Part shown: in pieces, positions 38,916 to 46,030 of the stretch
Numbering within the stretch: position 1 is the first letter of the stretch
Layout of the letters: every line of letters begins with the position of its first letter
Assembly (NCBI GenBank): GCA_009839485.1
Contig: VXPQ01000032.1
Span: 216,982 to 280,981 of the forward strand
Direction of reading: 5' to 3'
Length of the DNA stretch: 64,000 nucleotides
DNA from: Bacteroidetes bacterium SB0662_bin_6
GTDB lineage: Bacteria; Bacteroidota; Rhodothermia; Rhodothermales; VXPQ01
Notes under the pieces: model-generated
Told to the model about the DNA's origin: nothing
What the model saw: only the letters and a program-made list of their open reading frames with translations
Databases searched by the model: none
Made by a program: the position numbers and the translations under genes

Positions 38916-39827
38916 TTACGACACCTTCGTCCGGGATTCGTTCAGCAGCCAGTCGATCAGGCGCTCCGCATAATCCGAGGTAAGCCAGGGACCGTGCGAG
39001 CCCTCGTTGATCTTCCAGAGTTCGACCGTAATACCGTCCTGGCAGCCCTCGCGATAGCGGATGCGGCCGGTTTCCGCGCCGTCGTGGGCATTGTCGATAT
39101 CGATGGGGGGAAGTTCTTCGGCACTGGACAGATCGCATCCCGCGCGTTCGGCCCAGCGCTCCACCACATCCTCCGCGCCGGCGTACCCGGTGCCGTCGGT
39201 AGTTCCTGCATAGAGAATGATGTCGTCGTCGGTGCCGTGGATGTGCAGTACGGAAACCGGCGGCGCCGACTCGCAACGGGTCGGATCCAAAAACGAGGTG
39301 CCCGCAAGCGGGGCGATCGCGGTCAGACCCGGAAGACCTTCGCAGGCAAGGCGGTAGGACATAAATCCGCCGTTGGAATGTCCAACCGAAAAGATGCGGT
39401 CCACTTGGATGTACTCACCCGTCTCTTCGATCAGATCGGATAGATAGGCCACGTCATCCACCCCCGACTCGAAGAAATCGCAGCAGAAGTCCGTGGCGTT
39501 CCAGAAGCGTACACCGCTGAGATCACGCGTGCCGGCAGGCAGGATCAGTGCAAAGTTGTCGACATCGACCCGCTCGGAAAGGCCCCAGTACGCATCATGG
39601 CCCGCGGGATTGCCCGAGTAGCCGTGCAGGCTGATCACGACGGGAAGCGAACCCATGGAATCGTATCCCATAGGCAGCTTCAGCGTGGCGGGGCGATCGC
39701 CGCCTATGGTATACACCGTTTGCTGTATTTCCGGCTCGGTCGGAAGTTCTTCCTTAGACTTGCTGCAAGCGGCCAGCAGGAAAGCCGGAAGGATACAGGC
39801 AAGAATCGAACGGGGCGCCAGCGGCAT
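38916..39827 (-). CDS. Exported esterase, PHB depolymerase/feruloyl esterase type (lipoprotein)
   Basis: A 303-residue alpha/beta hydrolase with a lipoprotein signal (LLAAC, Cys21). Catalytic Ser151 is in SVGHSNGGFMS, the oxyanion region is VISLHGYSGN, the Asp is in HIHGTDDDI and the His in NEGSHGPW. The family (LpqC/CE1-like) includes polyhydroxybutyrate depolymerases, feruloyl and acetylxylan esterases. Conserved Cys pairs (FCCDFF; ACEG; RCES; AGCD) suggest disulfides. With xylanase genes nearby, a feruloyl or acetyl esterase on xylan is plausible but unproven. Confidence 0.82.
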   Translation of the reverse strand: MPLAPRSILACILPAFLLAACSKSKEELPTEPEIQQTVYTIGGDRPATLKLPMGYDSMGSLPVVISLHGYSGNPAGHDAYWGLSERVDVDNFALILPAGTRDLSGVRFWNATDFCCDFFESGVDDVAYLSDLIEETGEYIQVDRIFSVGHSNGGFMSYRLACEGLPGLTAIAPLAGTSFLDPTRCESAPPVSVLHIHGTDDDIILYAGTTDGTGYAGAEDVVERWAERAGCDLSSAEELPPIDIDNAHDGAETGRIRYREGCQDGITVELWKINEGSHGPWLTSDYAERLIDWLLNESRTKVS

Positions 39828-39860
39828 CGGGGCAAAAGGAAAGGTCGGCAGGGATTCGAT

Positions 39861-39887
39861 CCCGGGTTTCAGAGGAAACGATCCGGG
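39861..39887. other. Ten-pair hairpin between the nitroreductase and esterase genes
   Basis: CCCGG-GTTTC (39861-39870) pairs with GAAAC (39875-39879) and CCGGG (39883-39887), leaving an AGAG loop and a three-base bulge GAT. It lies 34 bases upstream of the esterase start and 48 bases after the nitroreductase stop. There is no T-run, so it is a structured spacer or 5' leader element rather than a clear terminator. Confidence 0.5.
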
Positions 39888-39935
39888 TGCGGAAACTTGC
39901 TCTCTAATAATAAGAACACAATGCCTGCGCGGCAG

Positions 39936-40586
39936 TCACCCCACATAACGGACCACCGTGTCGAACGGCAGTTTTTCGATATCCGGTACTTCGGCATCCT
40001 CGATCGGATAGCCCGCTACGAGCAGCAAAAACGGGGTTTCGTTGCGCGGCCTGTCCAGAATCTCGTTCAGAAAACCCATGGGGCTGGGCGTGTGCGTAAG
40101 GGTAGCAACACCCGCATGGTGCAGCGCCGCGATCAAAAAGCCGGTGGCAATGCCCACCGATTCCAACGCGTAGTAATTCTTGATGCGTTTGCCGTCCTCG
40201 TCCAGTCCATAGCGTTCGAGAAAAATGGCGATGAGCACCGGGGCTTCTTCGAGAAACGGTTTGTGTTCGTTCGTTTCGAACGGAACCAGCGCTTCCAGCC
40301 ATTCGGGGGTAGCCCGCCGGGTGTAGAATTCATGCTCTTCGGCTTCCGCCGCCGTGCGGATTTTGGACTTTATTCCGGCATCGCGCACGACCACGAAACG
40401 CCATGGCTGACGATTCGCGCCGCTCGGTGCGGAGGCCGCAGCGCGTAACGCGGCGTCAAGCACCTCGTCCGGGATGGGCCGGGTGTCGAAATGACGAACG
40501 GTGCGGCGACGCGCCATATCTTCCGCGAAGCGCTGCGCGCGCTCGATCGCCTCGTCCGGGGAGTAGGAAACAGGCTGGAGTTTCAT
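39936..40586 (-). CDS. Nitroreductase-fold flavoprotein, iodotyrosine-deiodinase-like
   Basis: A 216-residue FMN-dependent protein. FMN-binding RRRTVRHF and APSGANRQPWRFVVV are present. The segment after them matches iodotyrosine deiodinase rather than classical nitroreductases: Glu84 and Tyr88 (E-x3-Y in the lid), Lys109 (TNEHKPFLEEAP) and the long conserved run from YYALESVGIATG to VAGYPIEDAEVPD. In animal IYD the equivalent Glu, Tyr and Lys hold the amino-acid zwitterion of the halotyrosine. It could therefore reductively remove halogen from halogenated tyrosines or related phenols. The genes around it (esterase, DinB) give no further clue. Confidence 0.85.
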   Translation of the reverse strand: MKLQPVSYSPDEAIERAQRFAEDMARRRTVRHFDTRPIPDEVLDAALRAAASAPSGANRQPWRFVVVRDAGIKSKIRTAAEAEEHEFYTRRATPEWLEALVPFETNEHKPFLEEAPVLIAIFLERYGLDEDGKRIKNYYALESVGIATGFLIAALHHAGVATLTHTPSPMGFLNEILDRPRNETPFLLLVAGYPIEDAEVPDIEKLPFDTVVRYVG

Positions 40587-40640
40587 GATAGCGGGTTGGG
40601 TTTTCCGGACAGATCAGGCAGAAGGTGATCCGCCCCGGGC

Positions 40641-41168
40641 TCAAAGATACCGCTCCCGCAGCATCCCAAGATGATGCTGCGTGTGGCCGGCGGTGATCCA
40701 GGCCATGCTCCGGACCGAGAACTCGAAACCGCTGGCGTGTCCGCGACGATCCCATGCGTCATCCGGCAGCCCCTTGAACAGTAACACGGTGGCGTGCCGC
40801 GCCGCATCCCACTCCTTGACCAGTTCCGCAAGAGTTCTCTCGTCCGCGCCCGACGCGGCAGCGTATTCGTTCTCGTCGAATCCCGGATAGTGCGTCTTGT
40901 CGCCCCGGGCAAAGACCATCGCCCTCATCGCAAACATCCGCTCGCTGTCGGTCAGGTGTCCCACCATCTCGCGCACGGACCACTTGCCCGGTGCATAACG
41001 GTACCGCTCGCGGTCGGGGGACACGTTCGCCGTCACACGGGCCAGATCATTACGCTGCCCATCAAGGGTGGCCATGATCGGGCCATCCGGGACCGCTGCT
41101 ATATACGGCCGATAAAAATCACCGTACTCGTCGCTGTGGGGTCTGCGTTCCATGAGATTTAAAGCCAT
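40641..41168 (-). CDS. DinB superfamily protein
   Basis: A 175-residue four-helix protein of the DinB/YfiT-like fold. Metal-binding His residues appear in MVGHLTDSERMF and AGHTQHHLGML, and KWSVREMVGHL is the usual start of the core. Family members are metal-dependent; some are thiol (bacillithiol or mycothiol) transferases, many are of unknown function. The first Met is used; another is five codons on. It lies 54 bases upstream of the deiodinase-like gene on the same strand and may be cotranscribed. Confidence 0.84.
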   Translation of the reverse strand: MALNLMERRPHSDEYGDFYRPYIAAVPDGPIMATLDGQRNDLARVTANVSPDRERYRYAPGKWSVREMVGHLTDSERMFAMRAMVFARGDKTHYPGFDENEYAAASGADERTLAELVKEWDAARHATVLLFKGLPDDAWDRRGHASGFEFSVRSMAWITAGHTQHHLGMLRERYL

Positions 41169-41313
41169 TCGATTTGCTTTTGTATGCCTGATAGTGTTTC
41201 CGACCTTCGTGAAAAACCAATCACAGTGATGTGAACAATATCACTCAATTCGTTACAACGAGAGACCACCCGAAGGCAAGAAGGTTGCATAACCGCTCCC
41301 TATGAAAATGAGC

Positions 41314-42504
41314 TCACCGCAATAGGAACCATCGTGCAAAGTCGGTCAGGATCCGTGTGCATGTCTCGACCTCGGTCACGCTGACCCATTCCACCGCGGC
41401 GTGGGCCTGCGCGATTGAGCCGGGGCCGAAGCACACAGCCGGGGTTCCGTGCTCGTTCAGGAAGCAGGCGTCTACCCAGGCCGACATCCCCTTCAGAGTG
41501 CCGGGCAGGTCGGATCGCATGCACGCCTCCCTGAGGCCGGCCACCAGTGGCGACGAAACCGGCACCTCGGTCGCGGCGCGGAAAAGCCCCCGGTCGACCC
41601 GGACCTCCAGCCCGGGACAGCGCTCACCCGCTCTCGCCAGCACCTCCTCCATCTCGGCCATAACGGAGTCGGCGGTTTCCCCCGGCAGTGTGCGGCGCTC
41701 GACGACCAAATGACAGCGATCCGGGTAGACCGACGGCGCGCTCCCACCCTTGATCGTGCCTGCATGCAGGGATGCGGTGCCCAGCAGCGCGTGGTCCGTC
41801 TCGCGGGCAAGCCGGTTTGCTTCCTCCTCGAAGGCAACCAGAAGGTGGCCCATGTGCGCGATGGCGTCGACACCGAGCTCGGGTCTGGAACCGTGAGCCG
41901 CACGGCCCTTCACGTGCACATCGATCCAGAAAAACCCCTTGTGGGCCGGCATGACCGTCAGGCTGGTGGGTTCGCAGACTACCGCTGCATCGGCCCCCAC
42001 GCCGTCTGCGACAAGCGCCGCCATTCCTGCCGAGGCGTGCTCCTCGTCGGCCGTTAGCGCGATGATCAATTCGCCCGGGATATCCGCTTCTGCAAGCTCC
42101 GCGGCGACCGCGAGCGCGCACGCCACACCCGACTTCATGTCGGCCGAGCCGCGCCCGTATATTCGGCCTTCCCGGATCGCGCCCGAAAAGGGTTCGGCCA
42201 TTCCCGCCACGCCCACGGTGTCCATGTGACCGTTGAGAAGAAGTGACGGCCCCGCACCTGCGCCCCGCCGCGCCACCACGTTGTGGCGGCCGGGCGCCAC
42301 TTCGACGACGGTTAGCCGGTAACCCCAGTCGTCGAGCCACCCCGCCACCAGTGCCGCAACGGCGCCCTCGCCGTCGCCACCGTCTTCCAATAGCGGGTTC
42401 ACGGAGGGTATGCGGACCAGGTGCTGCGTCATTGCGACCGGATCGGCGCGGATCAGGCCGGGGTTGTGTCCGGTCGAGTGGGACATGCGTCCGGTTTTCG
42501 CCAT
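41314..42504 (-). CDS. M20 family deacylase (ArgE/DapE type)
   Basis: A 396-residue metallohydrolase with the M20 metal ligands in LLNGHMDTVG, GRGSADMKSGVA and TADEEHAS, then CEPTSL and a C-terminal ligand His in FGPGSIAQAHAAVEWV. The dimerisation domain sits at about residues 180-290. Candidates are acetylornithine deacetylase, succinyl-diaminopimelate desuccinylase or a related amidohydrolase; the sequence alone does not separate them. A second Met six codons downstream (42486) is an alternative start. PPK2 lies just upstream on the same strand. Confidence 0.88.
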   Translation of the reverse strand: MAKTGRMSHSTGHNPGLIRADPVAMTQHLVRIPSVNPLLEDGGDGEGAVAALVAGWLDDWGYRLTVVEVAPGRHNVVARRGAGAGPSLLLNGHMDTVGVAGMAEPFSGAIREGRIYGRGSADMKSGVACALAVAAELAEADIPGELIIALTADEEHASAGMAALVADGVGADAAVVCEPTSLTVMPAHKGFFWIDVHVKGRAAHGSRPELGVDAIAHMGHLLVAFEEEANRLARETDHALLGTASLHAGTIKGGSAPSVYPDRCHLVVERRTLPGETADSVMAEMEEVLARAGERCPGLEVRVDRGLFRAATEVPVSSPLVAGLREACMRSDLPGTLKGMSAWVDACFLNEHGTPAVCFGPGSIAQAHAAVEWVSVTEVETCTRILTDFARWFLLR

Positions 42505-42552
42505 GTCTTTCGGGAAAACGTACAGGATAGCGGTTCCACCGGTCCCCTCCTC

Positions 42553-43446
42553 CTACCACACCTCGCCCGGTGCGTACAGCTTCTTCGCCGGTCCGATCAG
42601 CTTCTTGTCCGGTTTCCTCACAGGCCGCGAGGCGTCTTCTCCGTAGGGAAGATGCTCCAGCACGTAGCGCATACAGTTAAGACGCGCCCGCTTCTTGTCG
42701 TCCGACTTGATCACCACCCAGGGCGACGTTTTCGTATCGGTAGCCGCGAACATCGTTTTCTTCGCCTCCGTGTACTCGTCCCACAACGAGAGCGACCGGA
42801 GATCCACGTCACTGATCTTCCATTGTTTGAGCGGGTTCCGGGCGCGCGACACGAACCGCCTGAGCTGCTCCTCACGGCTTACCGAGAACCAGAACTTGAA
42901 CAGGTGGAATCCGTCATTGACCAGCAATTCTTCGAAACTCGCGACATCCCTCAGGAAACGGAGGTGTTCGGCCGGGGTGCAAAAACCCATGACCGGCTCG
43001 ACCACTGCCCGATTGTACCAGGAGCGGTCAAAGAAAACGATCTCCCCGCTGGTCGGAAGACACTCCACATAGCGCTGGAAATACCACTGCCCGCGCTCCC
43101 TTTCGGAAGGAACCGGCAACGCCACCACCAGGGCGCTCCGCGGGTTAAGATGCTCCATGAACCGTTTGATCGTCCCGCCTTTGCCGGCCGCGTCGCGCCC
43201 CTCGAAAAGCAGCACGACCCGCTGGCCCGTCTCCTTAACCCATCGCTGCATCTTCAGCAACTCGACCTGCAGTTCCGCCTTCCGGAGCTCGTACTCTGCG
43301 CGGCGGAGCTTGGTCCTGTACGGGTAGGACGCGCTGATGATCTCTCGCCTGTCCGCCTTCTCGACCTTATTACGAATCTCGACAGGGATATTGGCGATCG
43401 GCAGCAGAACTTTCAGCTCATTGCGTTCCGGTGTGGGGGCAGTCAT
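42553..43446 (-). CDS. ppk2: Polyphosphate kinase 2 family protein
   Basis: A 297-residue PPK2 enzyme with Walker A GRDAAGKGG (around residues 83-91), the lid and Walker B block FFDRSWYNRAVVEPVMGF, and the following FEELLVNDGFHLFKFWFSVS. PPK2 enzymes use polyphosphate to phosphorylate nucleoside mono- or diphosphates. The length and the single domain fit class I (NDP-phosphorylating) or class III; telling them apart needs a phylogeny. It shares its strand with the M20 gene (48-base gap) and the membrane protein gene upstream (18-base gap). Confidence 0.93.
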   Translation of the reverse strand: MTAPTPERNELKVLLPIANIPVEIRNKVEKADRREIISASYPYRTKLRRAEYELRKAELQVELLKMQRWVKETGQRVVLLFEGRDAAGKGGTIKRFMEHLNPRSALVVALPVPSERERGQWYFQRYVECLPTSGEIVFFDRSWYNRAVVEPVMGFCTPAEHLRFLRDVASFEELLVNDGFHLFKFWFSVSREEQLRRFVSRARNPLKQWKISDVDLRSLSLWDEYTEAKKTMFAATDTKTSPWVVIKSDDKKRARLNCMRYVLEHLPYGEDASRPVRKPDKKLIGPAKKLYAPGEVW

Positions 43447-43464
43447 GGCTACACCTTGCTTCTC

Positions 43465-44139
43465 TCAGAATGATGCACTCGAGTCCCTCAAAAACGGCCA
43501 ACGAAGCTCCGCGGCCAATTCGTCCCTTCTCGCTTCCAGGCCAGGGATAGCCCGCTCTCCCACAGCTCGCGCAAGGTTGCGGTTGGTGGTGTGAATCTCG
43601 TCAATCAGACGCGGATACCAGGAAAACGCTGCTTTTAGTCCCTGCTCATCGTAAAAATCGGTGGCGGCTACCTGCGCCGGTAACAATACGGTTGCCGTAA
43701 GCTGGTTCAGTTGGCCGATGGCATCTTCAAGGGTTTCCAGCAACGGGGCACCCCCAATGATATTAGTCATGATATAATCATTCAGCGATTCGAAATTCGT
43801 ACCGTAGAAGGCGGCCTCCATCACGCTACCCCGGTACAGATAGTACAGATCGCTCGGCAACAACTCAGGCTGTCCGCCCTCCTCGATCTCGGCCACTACC
43901 GCGAGGTGCTTCCGGAGCTTCCCGTTTTCATGTTCGAGATGGGCGTAAAGCACCTCAAATTCAAGAATCAGGCTGTCGTAGTACTGGAGTTGTACGGACC
44001 GCTCATGCTGCCCTTCCCGGTAGTTGTTAAACAGAAAGGCGAGGTAGACACCCAGGAAAACAATCGCCAGTTCCATGGCGAACCAGCCCAGATTCTTATT
44101 CGTGATAAACTTTGACTTGAGAAACCTCGTGATAAACAT
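43465..44139 (-). CDS. Membrane-anchored protein of unknown function, DUF6090-like
   Basis: A 224-residue protein. After basic residues (FLKSKFITNKN) comes one membrane helix with WFAMELAIVFLGVYLAFLFNN, then a soluble helical domain of about 180 residues. The arrangement, including the YREGQHE sequence right after the helix, recalls DUF6090 proteins common in Bacteroidota. No enzymatic motif is seen. The Met at 44139 gives the membrane anchor at the N-terminus; the frame continues 21 codons upstream. It is followed by ppk2 18 bases later and may be in that operon. Confidence 0.66.
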   Translation of the reverse strand: MFITRFLKSKFITNKNLGWFAMELAIVFLGVYLAFLFNNYREGQHERSVQLQYYDSLILEFEVLYAHLEHENGKLRKHLAVVAEIEEGGQPELLPSDLYYLYRGSVMEAAFYGTNFESLNDYIMTNIIGGAPLLETLEDAIGQLNQLTATVLLPAQVAATDFYDEQGLKAAFSWYPRLIDEIHTTNRNLARAVGERAIPGLEARRDELAAELRWPFLRDSSASF

Positions 44140-44186
44140 GTATCGCCTCCGCACAGGGAAATATGCAAAAAAGTCAGGTCGCCGCC

Positions 44187-44615
44187 CTACTCCTCCACCC
44201 ACGGGTCGTACGACCCGATGCTCCAGAGTTGTCCTTCCGGATCGCGGACGGCGAAGAGGCTCCCGCCATAGGGCTGCTCTTCCAGTTCCATGACAATACG
44301 CGCCCCCTTTGCCTGCACATGCTCGTAGAGCGCCTCGATGTCGCTGTCGCTGACCACAATGTAGGCCGCCTGGGTGAGCTTTCCTTCGGGTTCGGAGGCC
44401 ACCACATGATGCCCGTGTTCGTCGTCCCGCATGGAACCGAGCATGACCATGCCGCCGCCCAGCGTGAGCTGGGCATGGGCAATTTTGTCCTCGCCATGCG
44501 GCACCACAAGGCGGCGCTCAAAACCAAGTACGCTGCACAGCCACTCGATAGCAGCGTGCGCATCACGGTAGCGCAGGCCGGGGATGACGGTAGACCGGAG
44601 TGTTTTCTGCTGCAT
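44187..44615 (-). CDS. VOC (glyoxalase/bleomycin-resistance fold) protein
   Basis: A 142-residue protein with two beta-alpha-beta-beta-beta modules: VIPGLRYRDAHAAIEWLCSVLGF at the start and the second module from AAYIVVSDSDIEALYEHVQ to YGGSLFAVRDPEGQLWSIGSY. This is the PhnB-like/VOC superfamily, with members from isomerases to dioxygenases and antibiotic-binding proteins. Metal-ligand positions are His (IAHAQL) and Glu/Asp in DPEGQLW. No specific reaction can be inferred. It is divergent from the xylanase gene. Confidence 0.83.
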   Translation of the reverse strand: MQQKTLRSTVIPGLRYRDAHAAIEWLCSVLGFERRLVVPHGEDKIAHAQLTLGGGMVMLGSMRDDEHGHHVVASEPEGKLTQAAYIVVSDSDIEALYEHVQAKGARIVMELEEQPYGGSLFAVRDPEGQLWSIGSYDPWVEE

Positions 44616-44827
44616 GAATCACGGCCATTATGATTGCAATCTTTGGGGAATATACACGAAAATCACCGAGCAAGACGGCCGGGCATGCTCTTTCCCGCGC
44701 CGGGCGGAACGGAATAACTTGTCGCGCCGGACCGGGATGCCCCCTCTCACTCAGCGCCGGAACGGAAACAACCACCGAACGATATGAAGAAAGGCCTGGT
44801 CGTGTCCGTTCACCTCCTTCCGAGGCT

Positions 44828-45916
44828 ATGCGCTCCTTTCTTTCCTGCTCCGGCATGCTCCTGTGCCTGCTTGCCCTTTCGGCGGCCGGATGCGACAGCG
44901 ATTCCGGGATGGACGAGGTCACGCCGGAGCCAAGCGGTGACTATCCGGCCCTTAAAACCCTTGCCGTACACCCTGTCGGCGTGGCGATCCAGGCAGTGCA
45001 CCTGTCCAGCCCGGAACGCACCACCGTGATCGAAAAGGTGTTCAACAGCATCACGGCCGAGTGGGAAATGAAGATGAACCCGATATCGACCGGCCCGGGA
45101 TCGTACAACTGGACCGGGGCCGATGCGCTGGTGGATTTCGCCGAGGAAAACGGCATGCAGGTCCACGGGCACACGCTCGTGTGGCATCAGACGACACCAT
45201 CCTGGATGGAAAACTTCCGAGGGAGCGACGAGGCATTCGAGGAGGCTGTAAAAGAATATATCACGACCGTCATAGCGCGCTACAAGGGGCGTGTTGTAAG
45301 CTGGGACGTGATCAACGAAGCATTCGATGACGAACGGGGAGAACTACGCAACAGCGTGTTCCGGCGCAGGATGGGCGACGATTACATCGCCCGGCTGTTT
45401 CAGTATGCCCGGGAAGCCGATCCGGATCTGCTGCTCTTCTACAACGATTACGGGCTCACCTGGAGCCTGCCCAAGCGGCGCGCCGTGATGAGAATGCTTG
45501 ATGATTTTCTGGAGCGGGGCATTCCCATAGACGGCGTGGGATTGCAAATGCACATGGCCTGGGACAGCCCGCCCCGCGAAGAGATTACTGCGACCATAGA
45601 CGAGGTGGTAAAACGCGGCCTGAAGCTGCACCTCTCGGAACTGGACGTGCGCATCAATACCGACGGCAGTCTGCGGTCCTGGAATACGGCGCGGGGAAAC
45701 ATTCAGAAAGAGCGCGTCAAGGAGGTCGTAGCCGCCTTCAACCGGATTCCCGAGGAACAGCGTTTCGCCATTACCCTGTGGGGACTGCGCGACCCGGACA
45801 CCTGGCTCATCGATTTTTACGATCGGCCGGAGTGGCCGCTCCTGTTTGATGCGCAATTCCGCCCCAAGCCCGCCTATTACGGATTTGTCGAGGCGCTGCA
45901 GGAGGCGCAGGAATAG
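44828..45916 (+). CDS. GH10 endo-1,4-beta-xylanase (lipoprotein)
   Basis: A 362-residue GH10 enzyme on a lipoprotein anchor (LSAAGC, Cys22). Conserved blocks are the VHGHTLVWHQTTPSW loop, the acid/base Glu164 in SWDVINEAFDD and the nucleophile Glu271 in KLHLSELDVRI. It cleaves internal beta-1,4 bonds of xylan; as a lipoprotein it probably works on oligosaccharides at the cell surface or in the periplasm. The Met at 44828 places the signal at the N-terminus; the frame opens 66 codons earlier without similarity. A dispersed hairpin element lies right after the stop. Confidence 0.95.
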   Translation: MRSFLSCSGMLLCLLALSAAGCDSDSGMDEVTPEPSGDYPALKTLAVHPVGVAIQAVHLSSPERTTVIEKVFNSITAEWEMKMNPISTGPGSYNWTGADALVDFAEENGMQVHGHTLVWHQTTPSWMENFRGSDEAFEEAVKEYITTVIARYKGRVVSWDVINEAFDDERGELRNSVFRRRMGDDYIARLFQYAREADPDLLLFYNDYGLTWSLPKRRAVMRMLDDFLERGIPIDGVGLQMHMAWDSPPREEITATIDEVVKRGLKLHLSELDVRINTDGSLRSWNTARGNIQKERVKEVVAAFNRIPEEQRFAITLWGLRDPDTWLIDFYDRPEWPLLFDAQFRPKPAYYGFVEALQEAQE

Positions 45917-45921
45917 ATATA

Positions 45922-45957
45922 GGATACGCTGACCAAAACCGCTTCGCTCAGCATTTC
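45922..45957 (+). repeat. Dispersed hairpin element, copy 2
   Basis: Second copy of the element at 8246-8281 (30 of 36 bases identical), six bases after the xylanase stop. Here the arms are GCTGA and TCAGC with the same AAAACCGCTTC loop, so the hairpin is kept although outer bases differ. It lies between converging genes. Confidence 0.65.
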
Positions 45958-46030
45958 ACGTTCGGCGGAAACGCTGCGGATTCGAGACAGTGCGGGCGTG
46001 AAGCGCCCCTTGCCTTTCGGTGCTGATTCC

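Noticed and set aside
39850-39866. tRNA T-arm-like sequence GGGATTCGATCCC
   Set aside because: No acceptor stem, anticodon arm or D-arm at the right distances. It overlaps the simple hairpin at 39861-39887.
41314-43446. M20 peptidase-PPK2 block as recently acquired DNA
   Set aside because: The genes looked slightly different in codon choice from their neighbours, but I cannot measure this reliably by eye and there are no mobile-element remains at the borders.
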